Both the position numbers and the translations under genes were made by a program. A stretch of DNA of 64,000 bases from Hydractinia symbiolongicarpus (lineage: Eukaryota; Cnidaria; Hydrozoa; Anthoathecata; Hydractiniidae): NCBI RefSeq assembly GCF_029227915.1, contig NC_079887.1, positions 18,723,650 through 18,787,649 of the forward strand, written 5' to 3'. A model generated the notes under the pieces. It saw nothing but the letters and a program-made list of their open reading frames with translations, searched no databases and was not told the origin of the DNA. This document shows positions 52,626-63,650 of the stretch, piece by piece. Numbering within the stretch: position 1 is the first letter of the stretch; each line of letters begins with the position of its first letter.

Positions 52626-52788
52626 TATACTTTTAGATTCTTGAAATCTGGAGAATGAAAATAAATGGTTTTGCCCACAATGTTCCCTGCACCAAGAGAC
52701 CACTAGGGAAACAAGGATTACGAGGAATAGCAAAATTTTAACCTTGCACCAGAAAAGGTTTGCATTATTATAATTATTATTCATTTAT

Positions 52789-53037
52789 TTATAGTTGACT
52801 AAGTCTGCAGGAGCAGTTTGGTACCCACTTTTTAATTTGGGATTTAAAGGATTGCAAGGATGACATTTCTTTGATTCTTACCGGAATTTGTTGCCAGATT
52901 TTGTAACCGATGAAGGATAAAGTTTCTGTACCATAGTAAACTGATTTAGCATTACGGCCAGTAAATTCTCGATTATTTCTTAGATTGTATTTTGGATTAT
53001 AAACAGGAAAAATATCTTGCATTATTTCTGGAGCCAT
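52789..53037 (-). pseudogene. CR1-like ORF2 C-terminal region
   Basis: 82 codons: YNPKYNLRNNREFTGRNAKS, YYGTETLSFIGYKIWQQIP and LQSFKSQIKKWVPNCSCRL. This is the conserved tail after the RT in CR1/Jockey-like ORF2 proteins. One frame change separates it from the RT. Confidence 0.75.
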
Positions 53038-54278
53038 GTCGTTTTTATTTTGTACATCTCAGTTGCAAGAGATTGTAGGTTTCGTTGGTGTACCGTAACA
53101 GAGCTGTCCTTATGAAGGAGGTCTGCGAAGGAAGAAGAACTGTCGCTATAGACTATCCGCAGTGCTTTTTCATGTATTCGACTAATACGATTGTTTAGAG
53201 CTCTGTTGTGAAACATCCAAACTAGAGGGCAGTAATTGAATTGCGAAATTACGAAGGAATTCATTAATAGTTTCTTCTTATTAAAGTTCATAAAAGATGT
53301 CATCCTTGTAAGCGCATTTAGTTTCTGACTCGCTTTTGCACAGAGTTTAGACACATGCAGATCAAATTTAAGTTTGTTATCGATAATGACTCCAAGTAGG
53401 CGTCTATGAGTGCTGCCTTTTATTACTGAGTTGCCTATCTGTGTACTTAATATTTCATTATCGCTTAAAAGCAAATGACACTTGTCATCATTTGCTTTCA
53501 TTGCATTATTGTCAAACCATGTAAACACTTTTTCAGACATGTTTTGAAGTTTAGTAACGACTTCCTTTAAGTCATTACCGATAACATATGGTGTTGTGTC
53601 GTCTGCATAGCTCGCAAATTTAATGTCATTAAAATCAAATTCAACTGAGAAAAGTCCGCAGATAAATATGTTAAAAAGTAACGGGCCTAGAATAGATCCT
53701 TGCGGAACGCCAAACAATATTTCAAGCCATGAGCTATACGAATTTTTTATCTTTACTCTTTGAAATCTTCCACTCACATAACTCATAATTAGGCGTAGGG
53801 AATACATGTCAAATCCATATGCATGAAGTTTTGCGATCAGTAAATCATGTAGGAGACAGTCAAATGCTTTAGATAAATCAGTCAGAAGGGCTCCACATGC
53901 TTTACCTTCATCAACAGCCTTTTTCCATTTTTCAAGCATAACAGTGAGACAGTGCTGAGCACTGTAGCCTTTCCTAAATCCACACTGAAACTTACTTAAG
54001 TATCGGTTAAAATAATCTTCAATCTGACGATACAGACATCTCTCAAAGATTTTTGAAAGGTTACTAAGAATGCTTATAGGTCTGTAGTTTGATTTGTCAG
54101 ATCTGTCTTTTTCTTTAAAAAGTGGTGTCACATCTGCCTTTTTCAAAAATTCTGGGTATTTACACAGATCAATTGCAGAGTTAACAGAGAAATGTAAAAT
54201 TTCTAAATACTGATCTTCGTTTTCCTTAATTATTTTTGTTGGTATATCGGTTTCTTGGCATGCCTTACGAATATTCAA
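53022..54278 (-). pseudogene. CR1-like reverse transcriptase, long open frame
   Basis: 418 codons without a stop. RT motifs: DVTPLFKEKDRSDKSNYRPI, FQCGFRKGYSAQHCL, LLTDLSKAFDCLLH (first catalytic Asp), GVPQGSILGPLLFNIF, and SYADDTTPYV (catalytic Asp pair), then HRRLLGVIIDNKL and NSFVISQFNYCPLVWM. All catalytic residues are present. The protein is nevertheless non-functional as an ORF2 because the endonuclease half is deleted upstream and the C-terminus is frameshifted. Confidence 0.85.
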
Positions 54279-54300
54279 ATTTCGTATCTCTCTCCTGATT

Positions 54301-54780
54301 TCAGCTTTTTCTACATGATTGAAGGAAAAACAGGTTTAGTTCGACAAAAAATCCTTCAAAATTGTCCGTACTAGTACTAGTTGGATGCAACTGTTTTGAT
54401 GGAATATCTTGACGTACATATAAGAGAATACCTCCACCTTTACTATTACGATCCAGACGAAAAGGCTTTGTGTACCCGTCAATTTTAAATTGAGCGGTAG
54501 GAAAAGAGCTATCAATTTTAGTTTCAGAGATTAAAAGAACATCAAGGTTTCCATCAATTGCATCAACTAGACAGTCGAATTTATTTCGTACGGAATTAAT
54601 GTTAATTTGTCTAAGAATAATCCTATTTAAGTTTTGTAGACGTAAGTTCTTTAAGCAGGAAGAGAACGATATATCATTTTCTATCGTTTCTAGGGTTTTA
54701 TTTATATTAAATGGTGCAATTGCATTAGAAAGAGTTGCTTCTTTTTTGTTAGATATTTTTGCGGGGATACTATTGCTCAT
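54301..54780 (-). pseudogene. CR1-like AP-type endonuclease, N-terminal half
   Basis: The frame begins MSNSIPAKISNKKEA. It contains RQININSVRNKFDCLVDAI (N of the active site), LDVLLISETKIDSSFP (catalytic Glu in SETK) and SKGGGILLYVRQDIPSKQL of the exonuclease-endonuclease-phosphatase fold. It ends after ~159 codons; the C-terminal half with the SDH motif is missing. Confidence 0.75.
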
Positions 54781-54792
54781 ACAAACACCAAG

Positions 54793-55438
54793 TCAATCCT
54801 TAGAAATAAAATTTAAAAAAGAATTAGCCAGTGTTACCGATCCATATTGGTTCAAATGTAGTTTACTTCTGTTAAGGTGACGATTCCGATCCATCTGCTG
54901 ATAGTGATTTATGAATGCGATATTTCGTTCAGCACATCCTTTATATAGGTGGTCATTGAGTTCGTCACATCTAATACCTTGATCGTCATTTCTTGGAGTC
55001 AGACCAGATACGGATACGTTCATATTCGAGTGAATCAATGATGTTGCTAAATTAATTATATCGTTAGCTATAACCTCTGGTGCTACGTTTCTAGAAAGAT
55101 CATTTGTGCCAACATGAAGGATGATGTTATCTGGCTTTTTCTTCATGGTTGGTTTCACGTATTCATACATGTCTTCTGTCGTAGCTCCAGGAAAGGATTT
55201 TAGTATAACTCTCTTGTTTTGGTTGTAGTCAAGGGATTTGGTCATCTTGTAACCGTTGATGCCTTTTATTATACTGTCTCCTAGTATACATGTAATTTTT
55301 TTAGTGTTAATAATGTTATTAGCGTTATTAAGTAATTGCCTTTTTGTTGGAATGTTTTCTTTATTATTATGTACAATTATGTCTTCATTATTATGTACAA
55401 TTAGTTCCTCATTATTATGTATAAAGTTATTATTATTA
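54793..55438 (-). pseudogene. LINE ORF1 SGNH-type esterase
   Basis: Upstream of the ATG at 55245 the same frame already encodes ITCILGDSIIKGINGYKM (block I, GDS). Then VILKSFPGATTEDMYEYV, NIILHVGTNDLSRN (GTND block) and HLNQYGSVTLANSFLNFI (block V region). SGNH esterases are found in ORF1 of CR1-related elements. The N-terminal part of this ORF lies beyond the Helitron insertion. Confidence 0.7.
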
Positions 55439-56140
55439 CTAGTTATTTAAACCCGTGGAATAATCCACTTAAATATATTTTATTCGTTCGTTTTAAACGA
55501 AATCCCGCACAGATATCCACTCAAAAATATTAAAATTTATTCTATGTTTTTTATCACAAAATCATTGGTTGTCAGTTTCATTTTAAAGACGCAAACAATG
55601 GAAACTTTTAAACAAAATTGACAACTATAGTAACAACGTTGGTTGCCTGTGACTTTACTCGTATAACAATTTATAACAAAGGACCCGTCACGGTAAATTT
55701 AAATCGCATGCAATAAAATTCCCAGCTAATAAAATCACTTTATTTTATCACATGAGTTGTTTTAGCTAAACAGCGAATTCATTGTTCTTTTCGTCAAAAC
55801 GTTTTTTGTTAATTCCATTCAAGCGGGAATAAATGAAACCAATATGTTATAACAGTAGACAATAGACACGTGCGTAAGGGAATAATAAAAATTAATTACC
55901 CGTGACTTTGTGTATTAAAGTTTACATCGTCACAGAAAGGTTTTTTATGAGAACAATAAAATAAATTAACCGTGACCTTTTTAAATCAAAAATTTTAAAT
56001 CAATATGAAAAAGCACACAAAAGACAGAATAAAAAAAAGTTTAGCAAAAGTGACATGTTACTGCGGCTGTTTCTTTAGAAAAAACAACACGTCCACTTTG
56101 CCTGTTACAGACACACGGAACTGGCGTATTATTATATAGA
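55439..56140 (-). mobile_element. Helitron C (non-autonomous, ~700 bp)
   Basis: The 5' end is TCTATATAATAATACGCC from 56140 down, preceded by A. The 3' end is CTAG at 55442-55439 with GTGGATTATTCCAC and GGGTTTAAATAA just before it, followed by T. The interior has no genes. It splits ORF1 of the CR1-like LINE, so it is younger than that LINE. Confidence 0.7.
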
Positions 56141-56707
56141 TAAGTATCACCTCTAAAACTTTCTGTTATTTCAGAGTGATCATTATTCTCATTATACAGA
56201 TGTTCAAATCGATTTCGACGAACAAAGCTTTGGTTGTTATGGCGACTAACAGCTTTATTGTTGTTGCTAATGATTGTGCTTCTATTTTTATTTTTTTTTA
56301 TTAACTGTTTGAAATGAATTAAAATTTTCTTGCTGTAGCGATTTTGTAGAATAGTTATGCTCGACTGAGTTTTCAACTAAAATTTTTATGATTTCGTTTT
56401 TACTTTGTATTTCTTGTCGCAAAAACTGAATTTCTTTTAATAAATTTGATTCCAGTTTATCCGTTTGGTCATCCTTATGAGCAACTGAACAATTATTTAC
56501 AAGTTTTGAAATTTGATTTGAGATAAGAGTGTTTATCTCACCTTTTACGTCTTCAAGGATAGAATCTCTCAGTGCGCTGTATCTAGTTTTTTCATAGTGC
56601 TTATCGATAAAATCTTCTGCATTTAAAGTTGTATTAAGCTCTTTATATACACCTTTTTTAACAGTTACATTATTATGTGCAATATTCATCGCTTTATTAA
56701 TATGCAA
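56141..56707 (-). pseudogene. LINE ORF1 N-terminal coiled coil
   Basis: The frame from 56707 reads MHINKAMNIAHNNV. A helical region with EDVKGEINTLISNQISKLV and the heptad-rich LLKEIQFLRQEIQSKNEIIK follows. A second frame (56376 down) continues with SNNNKAVSRHNNQSFVRRNR before the Helitron border at 56140. Coiled-coil N-termini are usual for ORF1 of this LINE group. Confidence 0.6.
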
Positions 56708-56709
56708 TT

Positions 56710-57330
56710 AATTGGCAAGAGATGGAGAACATCTGGTTAAGGACAGATATGTAAACATTTTGACTACGGACAGCAGGGTTGTCAAGCCTGAAGACCAAGT
56801 TAGTAAACTTGGGCATCTTACTGAACTGGGGTAAAAAGTGGTTGGTTTTGTCGTGACCACCTCCTATGTAAGGCTGATTGTTGGGACCTGTAACTACAGC
56901 CAGAGTCACAAGTTCTGTCGCGCAGGAGTGTTTTATTTAATTCTCTTTTATAGTAATGTATTTTTGACATATGCATTTTTCTATTTGGAATCGATCTGTA
57001 ACCAGTCCGTTTATGTTGTTAGATCTGTCTTGTGTCGTATTGGTTGTGATAGAACGATTGTTTTTTCTCTCTACGATTTTCTTAAGAAATAGTTTTAGGT
57101 CCAAGTTGTACAATACTCATGCTTGTAAGAAGCAAGAAAGTTTTCAGCACCTTCTTCTGGGAGCGTAATCCCAGTTTTGACAATCACGGTCCCTGTAGAC
57201 AAGATGCTTCAGTGCGGCTTGCTGTATTGTAAACCTTTTTCATCTTTAATCAATCTGGTAAAACAACTTTCTTGTCCTTATAAATGCTGCCTAACAAAAA
57301 AATATAAAACAATCAGGCTAAGCAATCATC
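56710..57330. other. gap, no recognised gene
   Basis: A minus-strand frame at 56909-56697 (FRLDNPAVRSQNVYISVLNQ) is not recognised. It could be the LINE 5' region. Confidence 0.3.
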
Positions 57331-57331
57331 A

Positions 57332-58035
57332 TTAGCCTGATTGTTGCAGAAGTTCATCTTTGCGATAAGTATTTGGCAATTCGCATGTTCGTAAAGCATA
57401 ACATTGTTTGTCCTTCAGAGATTTTTCACTGATATCAATGAACAAAGGGATTGGTACAGTTCCTGTATCGTCACTTATTGTTGCCTTTCTAAATTTCGAA
57501 GGTTTACCATCTTTCTCACATGTTTGAAATGCTCCAATATCGAACATGATTCCGACTACATTTACTATATTATACATAGGACATTCACTAGAAATTGCTT
57601 CAATGCTTTTGTAAACTAACAAGTTTGTTGGCTTCTCAAAAGCAGGAGTGAACTGACGTACGCTGGAGAAATCAGTTATGAGGACATCATTGCTATCGCT
57701 TCTTTTAAACTTCTTTATTTCACAACCAGAATGTTGTTGAAAGATACGGTTTACCAAAGTATGTTTCTCTGAAGAACAACATACGGTTCTCTCTTGTTTT
57801 TCTTCTGTATTCAACGTGAAGTAAAAATACTTTCTCTTCTGATTTTTCAAAGCTTTAGTGGGAGATACTGCAGTTACATATCCAACAATCAGGTTTGCAG
57901 AATCTGAATATAAAAAATCTTGTCAGTAGTGCAGCTACATTATGCACCTTGAAAACAGACAAAATAATTTTAATACTCACCATTTTGTTTTTTAGGAGTG
58001 GTAGGTGGAGTTTTGCTGAAAGATGCCAATTCAAC
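57332..58035 (-). CDS. OB-fold (RPA-like) protein, two exons seen
   Basis: Exon 58035-57981 (VELASFSKTPPTTPKKQN) follows an ATTTCAAG acceptor and ends at a GTGAGT donor. Exon 57903-57332 starts after TATTCAG and runs 191 codons to the stop, with phases that fit exactly. The second exon has MYNIVNVVGIMFDIGAF, GKPSKFRKATISDDTGTVPI and KDKQCYALRTCEL, the beta-barrel pattern of an RPA70-type OB fold (V.I.G...I, K.R...I.DDTG.V.I.L). Such OB proteins bind single-stranded DNA and are also captured by Helitrons and related elements. The 5' exon is not found. No zinc finger is seen. Confidence 0.55.
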
Positions 58036-58192
58036 CTTGAAATAATTCAATAATATGTGAATGACACAAAATAAAAAAATTTATGATTTAAGTTTTTTTC
58101 AAAAAAGGGTATTATGCCTATACATAAAACGGTCCTCTATATCGATATTATTTATCAACAATACTGATGCTGATGTTTTGACAATCAAGTTT

Positions 58193-59281
58193 TTGCGGAG
58201 AGAGAGCCATTGCTCGAACGGAGCTATTTTCCTCGTTCCCATAAATATATTAGAGCGTGACAAATTTCCGCGTTTCCCCCTAGTACGTGAAATTTTGATG
58301 AAAACGTGGGCGTTTTTGACCCACTTACCCCACTTTTTTTTATGGTCATTTCTTTAAAAGGTTCCGTGAAAATCTGGTTGGTCGAGACCACGCCGTTTCC
58401 AGTTGAGATCAGGTCGGCATAGAGCTTTTGCCATGGTCACTTTTACTAATATCACGTGACCTTTTCTAAGATACTTAGCGCTTCAAACGGAAATTGCGTT
58501 GATAGCCATATTGGCTTGTTGGTGGCAATGGACAGAAGTTCATTTTCAAGAAACGAAGAAAAGGTATGTTTAGCTACCTGATATATCACTATATTTTTAC
58601 ATGTAATGATCCCCTTCTTAGCATTTCTCACACCTAAAGCTAGCTAGCATAAAACTGCAGACTTAGCTGCAATAATAATAGAACTTAGATAGCAAACTAT
58701 ATAACTACCTATAGCTACTTCTTGTTTGCTCTTTTTATGCTAACTAGCTAGCATAAAAAAAGAGCAAACAGTGCCATATAGCTAGCATAATACACTAGCT
58801 ACACAGCTAGCATAAAATTAACTACTTACATGGGTTAAAACTACCAATGTAGCTAACATAAAATTAGCTATTTTTGCTAGCATAAAATCAGCTACATATC
58901 ACCATAGAAAAGTTGTTTTAAACATATTTTCTAACTAGCTAGCTAACTAGCTATATATATACTACACAGTGAGTGAGATAATTCTACTCTTTAGAAATGT
59001 CCCATCACATAGATTGTTCTAGCTACAATCATCCACAAAATTTCTCGTCTCTACTGGCAATTTTATTCCAAAAACCAAGAACTAAAAAGTTTAGAAAGTC
59101 GAACGTAGAAAGAAGAACGTAGCTAGCTAGATATTTTGCAGATAGTATGTTCATGAAGGTATGTCACGTGTAATCGTTTACCTTGCTGAGCCACAAAGGT
59201 CAGTGTTTAACATGAGGGGGAATGGAGAGCCATATTGGACGATTGTAGTTATATATATATTGTACGCACGTCCAGGAAATG
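58193..59281 (+). repeat. direct duplication, unit 1
   Basis: It begins tgcggagagagagccattgc and includes ccgcgtttccccctagtacg and agctagctagcataaaactg. It ends near ggggaatggagagccatatt...aggaaat. Unit 2 is at 59450-60117. TAGCTAGC-rich throughout, no gene. Confidence 0.75.
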
Positions 59282-59449
59282 TTTCATCAAATCGAAGATG
59301 AAACCGTTTGATCGATTACCATGAGGCACGTGGGAACTTTGTTTTTTATACGATTCATTGTACAATTCAACCGAAAGTGGCATCTAAAATTTTTCGCTTG
59401 CGAACCTAGGGAACTCAGTTCTACGCTCCGCAACACTTTCTATATTTAT

Positions 59450-60117
59450 TGCGGAGAGAGAGCCATTGCTCGAACGGAGCTATTTTCCTCGTTCCCATAA
59501 ATATATTAGAGCGTAACGAATTTCCGCGTTTCCCCCTAGTACGTGAAATTTTGATGAAAACGTCCGACTTTTGACCCACTTACCCAAATATTTTTTATGG
59601 TCATTTCTTCCGTGAAAATCCGGTTGGTCGAGACACGCCATTTTCAGTTAAGATCAGGTCGGCATACAGCATTAGCCACGTGATTCATAAGTTACTCTTA
59701 CTAATATCACATGACATTTCCTCAGATACATAGCGCTTGAAACGAAAATTTAGTTGATGATAGCTTGATGATAGGGTAGAAGGGTATTTTGAGGAAAACG
59801 AAGAAAGGGTATGTACAGCTAGTAGATCACTATTTCTTTACATTGATGATCCCCTTCTTATCCTTACTGCCACCTAAAGCTAGCTAGTATAAAACTGCCC
59901 ACTTAGCTGGCATAATAACAGAACTTAGATAACATATAGCTAGCTTACTTTAACCGTTTAGCTAGCTATAAAAAAAGGGCTATAGCATAAAACTAGCTAC
60001 AAAGCTAGCATAAAATTAACTACATAACTGGGATAAAACTACATTAAGGGGGAATAGAGAGCCATATTTTCATGGACGATTGTAGCTAGCTATATATATT
60101 GTACACACGTCAGGAAA
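59450..60117 (+). repeat. direct duplication, unit 2
   Basis: Same landmarks as unit 1 in the same order, about 420 bases shorter through internal loss, with point differences. It starts attgcggagagagagccat. Confidence 0.75.
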
Positions 60118-61237
60118 TAAACTTTTTTAACCCTGCCGCTGAGCATACACCAGTGCGGCTGAAGTTACAGAAGGGAAAATTATTTCAATACTCGTTCAAT
60201 CGTCAACATGTATTAAAAATCTCCAAGTGTATTCATTCTTTCTTACCTAATTTCACGATATGTATACAAATAATGTCCCAATAATTTCTGTTTTTGTAAC
60301 TTGACCCGATCCTTACACATGTGGCTCTAATGATGTTTTTGTTCAGTCTGGAATAAGATATTTTTATCCTATTGTCATGAAGACTTGTTTGCAAACAAAA
60401 CATATAGTGCTATTTGATTTTTAGCTGCACAGGCTAACAACAGGCTGTTTCTGCTGTGTTTTTGTAAACCGAAGTTGCAGTAAAGGTTTTTTTAAAAATG
60501 TATTATGGCTGTCCGATTTTATGATATTTTGATCTAGCACAGAAACTTTTCCTATAAAATATTGCAGGATTCTTTAGGAGCGTAGAAACAGGTTTTGAAC
60601 AGTGTTTTTATTTTTAAATGTTACAAAAACTTTTCCGCAAAATAAAATTGCTGAATGATTGTTTTAGCTGTGTTGGATAACAACAGGGTGTTTACTGTCT
60701 GTTTATTTGAACCAAAGTTTTTTCGGATGTGCGCCACAGTATATTTGTACTAATCACTCAGCCTAGTGTTAACGACAAGCTAATACCTGTGTTTCTATTT
60801 AACAGAAGTTGTGCTAAAGTTTTTTTGAAAGGGTTTGTTTACCTATACTAACGGCGCACCACAGATTAAAGTACATATATATTTTAACTTTTACCAGGAA
60901 CATTTTGTGAAACAGTTTTCGCTATGACATGGCACAATATGTAAATTGTGTTTCTATTCAAGCTAAAGTTGAAGGAAATATATATTTTGTGAATCTGAAA
61001 AATATAATTACACACCCGACACACCTTTAATGTTGTGTGTTTTACTCGATTTATGATATACTGCACACCTGTACTAAAGCGAGCCACCTGAATGTGTGGT
61101 ACAGTTTAAAATTTGTATTAATTGTTCCATCAAGCATTTAACGCCAGGTAACACAGTTGCTTGTGGCTTAACCAGCGTAAATTCCTAAGTGTATATAATA
61201 CTCACCTGTAAAGTTTTGTATATATATTTATGTTTAT
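60118..61237. other. gap, no gene
   Basis: AT-rich. Recurrent 'gttttttcggatg/aagttttttt' phrases only. Confidence 0.4.
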
Positions 61238-61306
61238 GCCCTGCTGGTCTAATGGCTATGACACTCATGCAAATGAGAGATCCAGGTTCAAATCCTGGAC
61301 AGGGCT
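61238..61306 (+). tRNA. tRNA-like sequence, probable pseudogene or SINE head
   Basis: Acceptor strands GCCCTGC and ACAGGGC pair in six of seven positions. The D arm is GTCT...TGAC with GG in the loop. The T arm CCAGG-TTCAAAT-CCTGG is perfect. The anticodon arm pairs CTCAT with ATGAG but encloses only GCAA, four bases instead of seven, so no normal anticodon can be read. Both internal promoter boxes look good, so it could be transcribed by Pol III. Confidence 0.5.
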
Positions 61307-61309
61307 AGG

Positions 61310-61690
61310 AAAAACATAATTATCTTGCACCTACAACAACCAGGTTTTCATATAATAGGTAATCTTTGAGTAAGACTTCTCTGATTATTTCTATATCTTG
61401 ACTTTTTAATGTTGTTGTCATTGGAACCAAGTTAATCTCAGATTTATCAAAAAATGATATGTCGTTATGACCGATTGTTTAAATACTTGTAATGGCACAT
61501 AATTCTGCTATGATTCACTGTGTATTGACCTGAGATAAATTTGAGACTTTTTTTTGAGATATTGAACTTGAAATATTTGCACCTCAATATTTTCTATACT
61601 CCTGGACTAATATGATACTTAACTTAGACATATTGAGTATACGCAATCTTTGAGTTGTAAGGTGGAGATTTTCTATTAAAGTCATGCACC
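61310..61690. other. gap, no gene
   Basis: Nothing recognised. Confidence 0.4.
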
Positions 61691-61900
61691 CCTGCCTTGC
61701 CGTTCCATTGCCTTGCTAGCACTGACCGTGCCTTTCTTTGCCTACCCTTCCTATGCCTTTTCTGGTGCCTGCCTACTATGTCCTTGCCTGTGGCTCCCAT
61801 CATGCCTTTCCTACCCCTGCCTTCCTGATTCCTCTTCCTATTTCCTTGCCTGCCTTTGCCCTTTCCTTGCCGTGCTTAATGCCTTTGCCTTGGCAACCTC
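61690..61900. repeat. pyrimidine-rich CCTTGCC low-complexity tract
   Basis: About 210 bases of degenerate CCTTGCCT/TGCCTTTCC words with few purines. Frames through it on both strands are artefacts. Confidence 0.75.
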
Positions 61901-61969
61901 TCCGCAACACTTTCTATATTGATTTGCTAAGCCGCCTGCTTGGCTCTGATTGCGATTTGCTGCAAGCTC

Positions 61970-62864
61970 AATTTTAGAATTACTGATATTTGGAGGGTGC
62001 TTATCAATAGCAGGAATAGTCAAAACATCTCCTTCTAATTCTGTTAACTTTTTGAGATTTAATTCATCCTTTAAACTATTTTCTGCGAAAATATAAACAG
62101 CATCAGCAGGAACAGTGTTAGAATCAATCAACCGTGAAGTTAAGAGTGACATGTTCTGTTCTGTTACACAACCAGTTCTCGCATTATTTAAAAGATCAAC
62201 AAATTTATTATCACCTTGTTGGCGCAAAATTTCAGTGAGCTCAAAAAGTTGAAAATTATTCCATGGATGACATAAATTCAATAAATCCTCTTTGTAAGTG
62301 GAAAAAACAGGCAGCTGACGAATAAGTGGTAACTGATATAAATCACCTACTACTAAGATTGTTAATCCTCCAATTGGAACATTATTTATTTCACAGAGAC
62401 GCTGATGGATATGGTGAAGTCTGATGTTAGACACCATGGAAAGTTCGTCAATTATTACTGCCTTCATTTCAGCATATTTGCCTGAATGAACACCTTAATT
62501 TATCACTTAATTTTCCCAAAGTTACAGATTTGCTTTGAATTGAAATACCAAAAGCTGCGTTTATTGTTGTTCCATTTATGTTAATTGCAGCAATGCCTGT
62601 AGGCGCAATCTTTAAAACTTTTACTTTATCAGGTAACCGGCATGACAGTTGAAGGTCTTTATAGGATTTGCCCACACCTGCACCAAAAAAATGTAAAGGC
62701 TCGATGATGTGTTTTGAAAGTGAGTTTTCAAATTTGATCTTCTTTTTCGACCAGGAATAGACCGTTTGAAAAAGTTCTTTTTGTTGAGAGTTTAATGATT
62801 GAATTAAATTATTCAAAGAATCATCCTCCAGAAAACGATGTCGGGGCAGAAGCGACTGAGTCAA
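61970..62864 (-). pseudogene. Helitron Pif1-type helicase
   Basis: Minus-strand helicase motifs in order: FFGAGVGKS (Walker A), LKIAPTGIAAININGTTINA (Ia), then a frame break at 62467, AVIIDELSMV (Walker B), VVGDLYQLPLI (III), FELTEILRQQ (IV), and RLIDSNTVPADAVYIF. This is the SF1B Pif1 type fused to Rep in Helitrons. The true end is lost in the pyrimidine tract below 61970. Later motifs V and VI are missing. Confidence 0.75.
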
Positions 62865-62873
62865 AAAGAACCG

Positions 62874-62894
62874 TTAGGGTTAGGGTTAGGGTTA
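62874..62894 (+). repeat. interstitial telomeric repeat (TTAGGG)3
   Basis: Three and a half perfect TTAGGG units stand inside the Helitron helicase coding region, between sequence encoding DAVSDAPF upstream and TQSLLPRHRF downstream on the minus strand. Confidence 0.9.
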
Positions 62895-62899
62895 AAATG

Positions 62900-63650
62900 G
62901 TGCATCAGACACAGCATCATCATTTTCATCATTACTTAAAATACTGAGGTTCAACAATGCTTCATCAAGCTGATCTGCATTTGGTTCAAATACTTTTCTG
63001 TTTTCAGTAACAATTTCTGAAACCTCAGGCTGCAATAATTTTTGACAATAACTGCCATCGACTTTCAAATCTTTGTCGCTTCGAAAAGGAAAAAAAAATA
63101 TAGGAGATACTGAGCATACTTTTCTGGTTACAACACATCATTTGGTATATGATACCTTAATACCTGTCGTGAAGATCGGCATTTCAATATTTCATTTGAG
63201 GAAGACATCAGAGTAAGAGAGCGAGGAAGACTTAAAAATTCTTGATCACAGTTGGGAACACTGTCGGGTAACACATCCGGCTGAGAATCATTTTCATCTA
63301 TATCTCTAAAAGGAACAAAATAATATGCAAGAAACATCGCTAAACATAATTCATCAATAATGGCATAACGCCCCTTGAAATTTCGATCAGGCCTGTCCAT
63401 ATAGCGATCAGCCATGTTTTGTTTGAAAACATCAGTACTTTCTGGGTCAAGTTCATCAATTTCAGTTTCAGATTTACACATCCTACTTTGTTCTGAAGGT
63501 ATATTAGTGTTGACATATATGGTCTTAGGAGAGCATTTTCGAAGCCATAATTCAGGTAAACAATGGTACACTGCTTCTTGCAAAGAAACTTGCCTGGATG
63601 TGGCATAAGCAGATGCTAACTTATACATGCCTTCTTAAGCCTTCAACTTC
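62900..63650 (-). pseudogene. Helitron Rep/helicase linker region
   Basis: Minus-strand frames: YKLASAYATSRQVSLQEAVY, HCLPELWLRKCSPKTIYVNT, STDVFKQNMADRYMDRP, DELCLAMFLAYYFVPF, and, nearer the telomeric repeat, LLQPEVSEIVTENRKVFEP. The S.QEAVY...L.LR.CS...V(F/Y)VNT pattern is the region just upstream of the helicase in Helitron proteins. The element continues beyond the window edge or is cut there. It may be the same family as the Rep fragment at 45.6-46.6 kb, which I cannot prove. Confidence 0.65.

Larger units (their letters stand above)
49560..52630 (+). mobile_element. USP-bearing non-LTR retrotransposon, copy 3
   Basis: Plus-strand order: RT upstream region, RT, CCHC knuckle, REL endonuclease, R2-like C-terminus, USP remnants. 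All frames are heavily broken. It confirms the domain order of copy 1 at an independent site. No 3' minisatellite tail is seen. Confidence 0.7.
52760..56707 (-). mobile_element. CR1-like LINE with esterase ORF1, interrupted by a Helitron
   Basis: Minus-strand order: ORF1 coiled coil (56707-56288), Helitron C insertion (56140-55439), ORF1 SGNH esterase (55438-54793), AP-endonuclease N-half (54780-54301), RT (54278-53022), C-terminus (to 52789), and an AT-rich (ATTATA)-type tail at 52790-52760. An internal deletion at about 54300 removes the rest of the endonuclease. Confidence 0.75.

Noticed and set aside
54599-54880. plus-strand ORF across the LINE endonuclease
   Set aside because: Antisense to the SGNH/EEP coding region, which has clear motifs on the minus strand.
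61713-61977. plus-strand Pro/Leu/Ala-rich ORFs
   Set aside because: They translate a low-complexity CCTTGCC tract. No domain.
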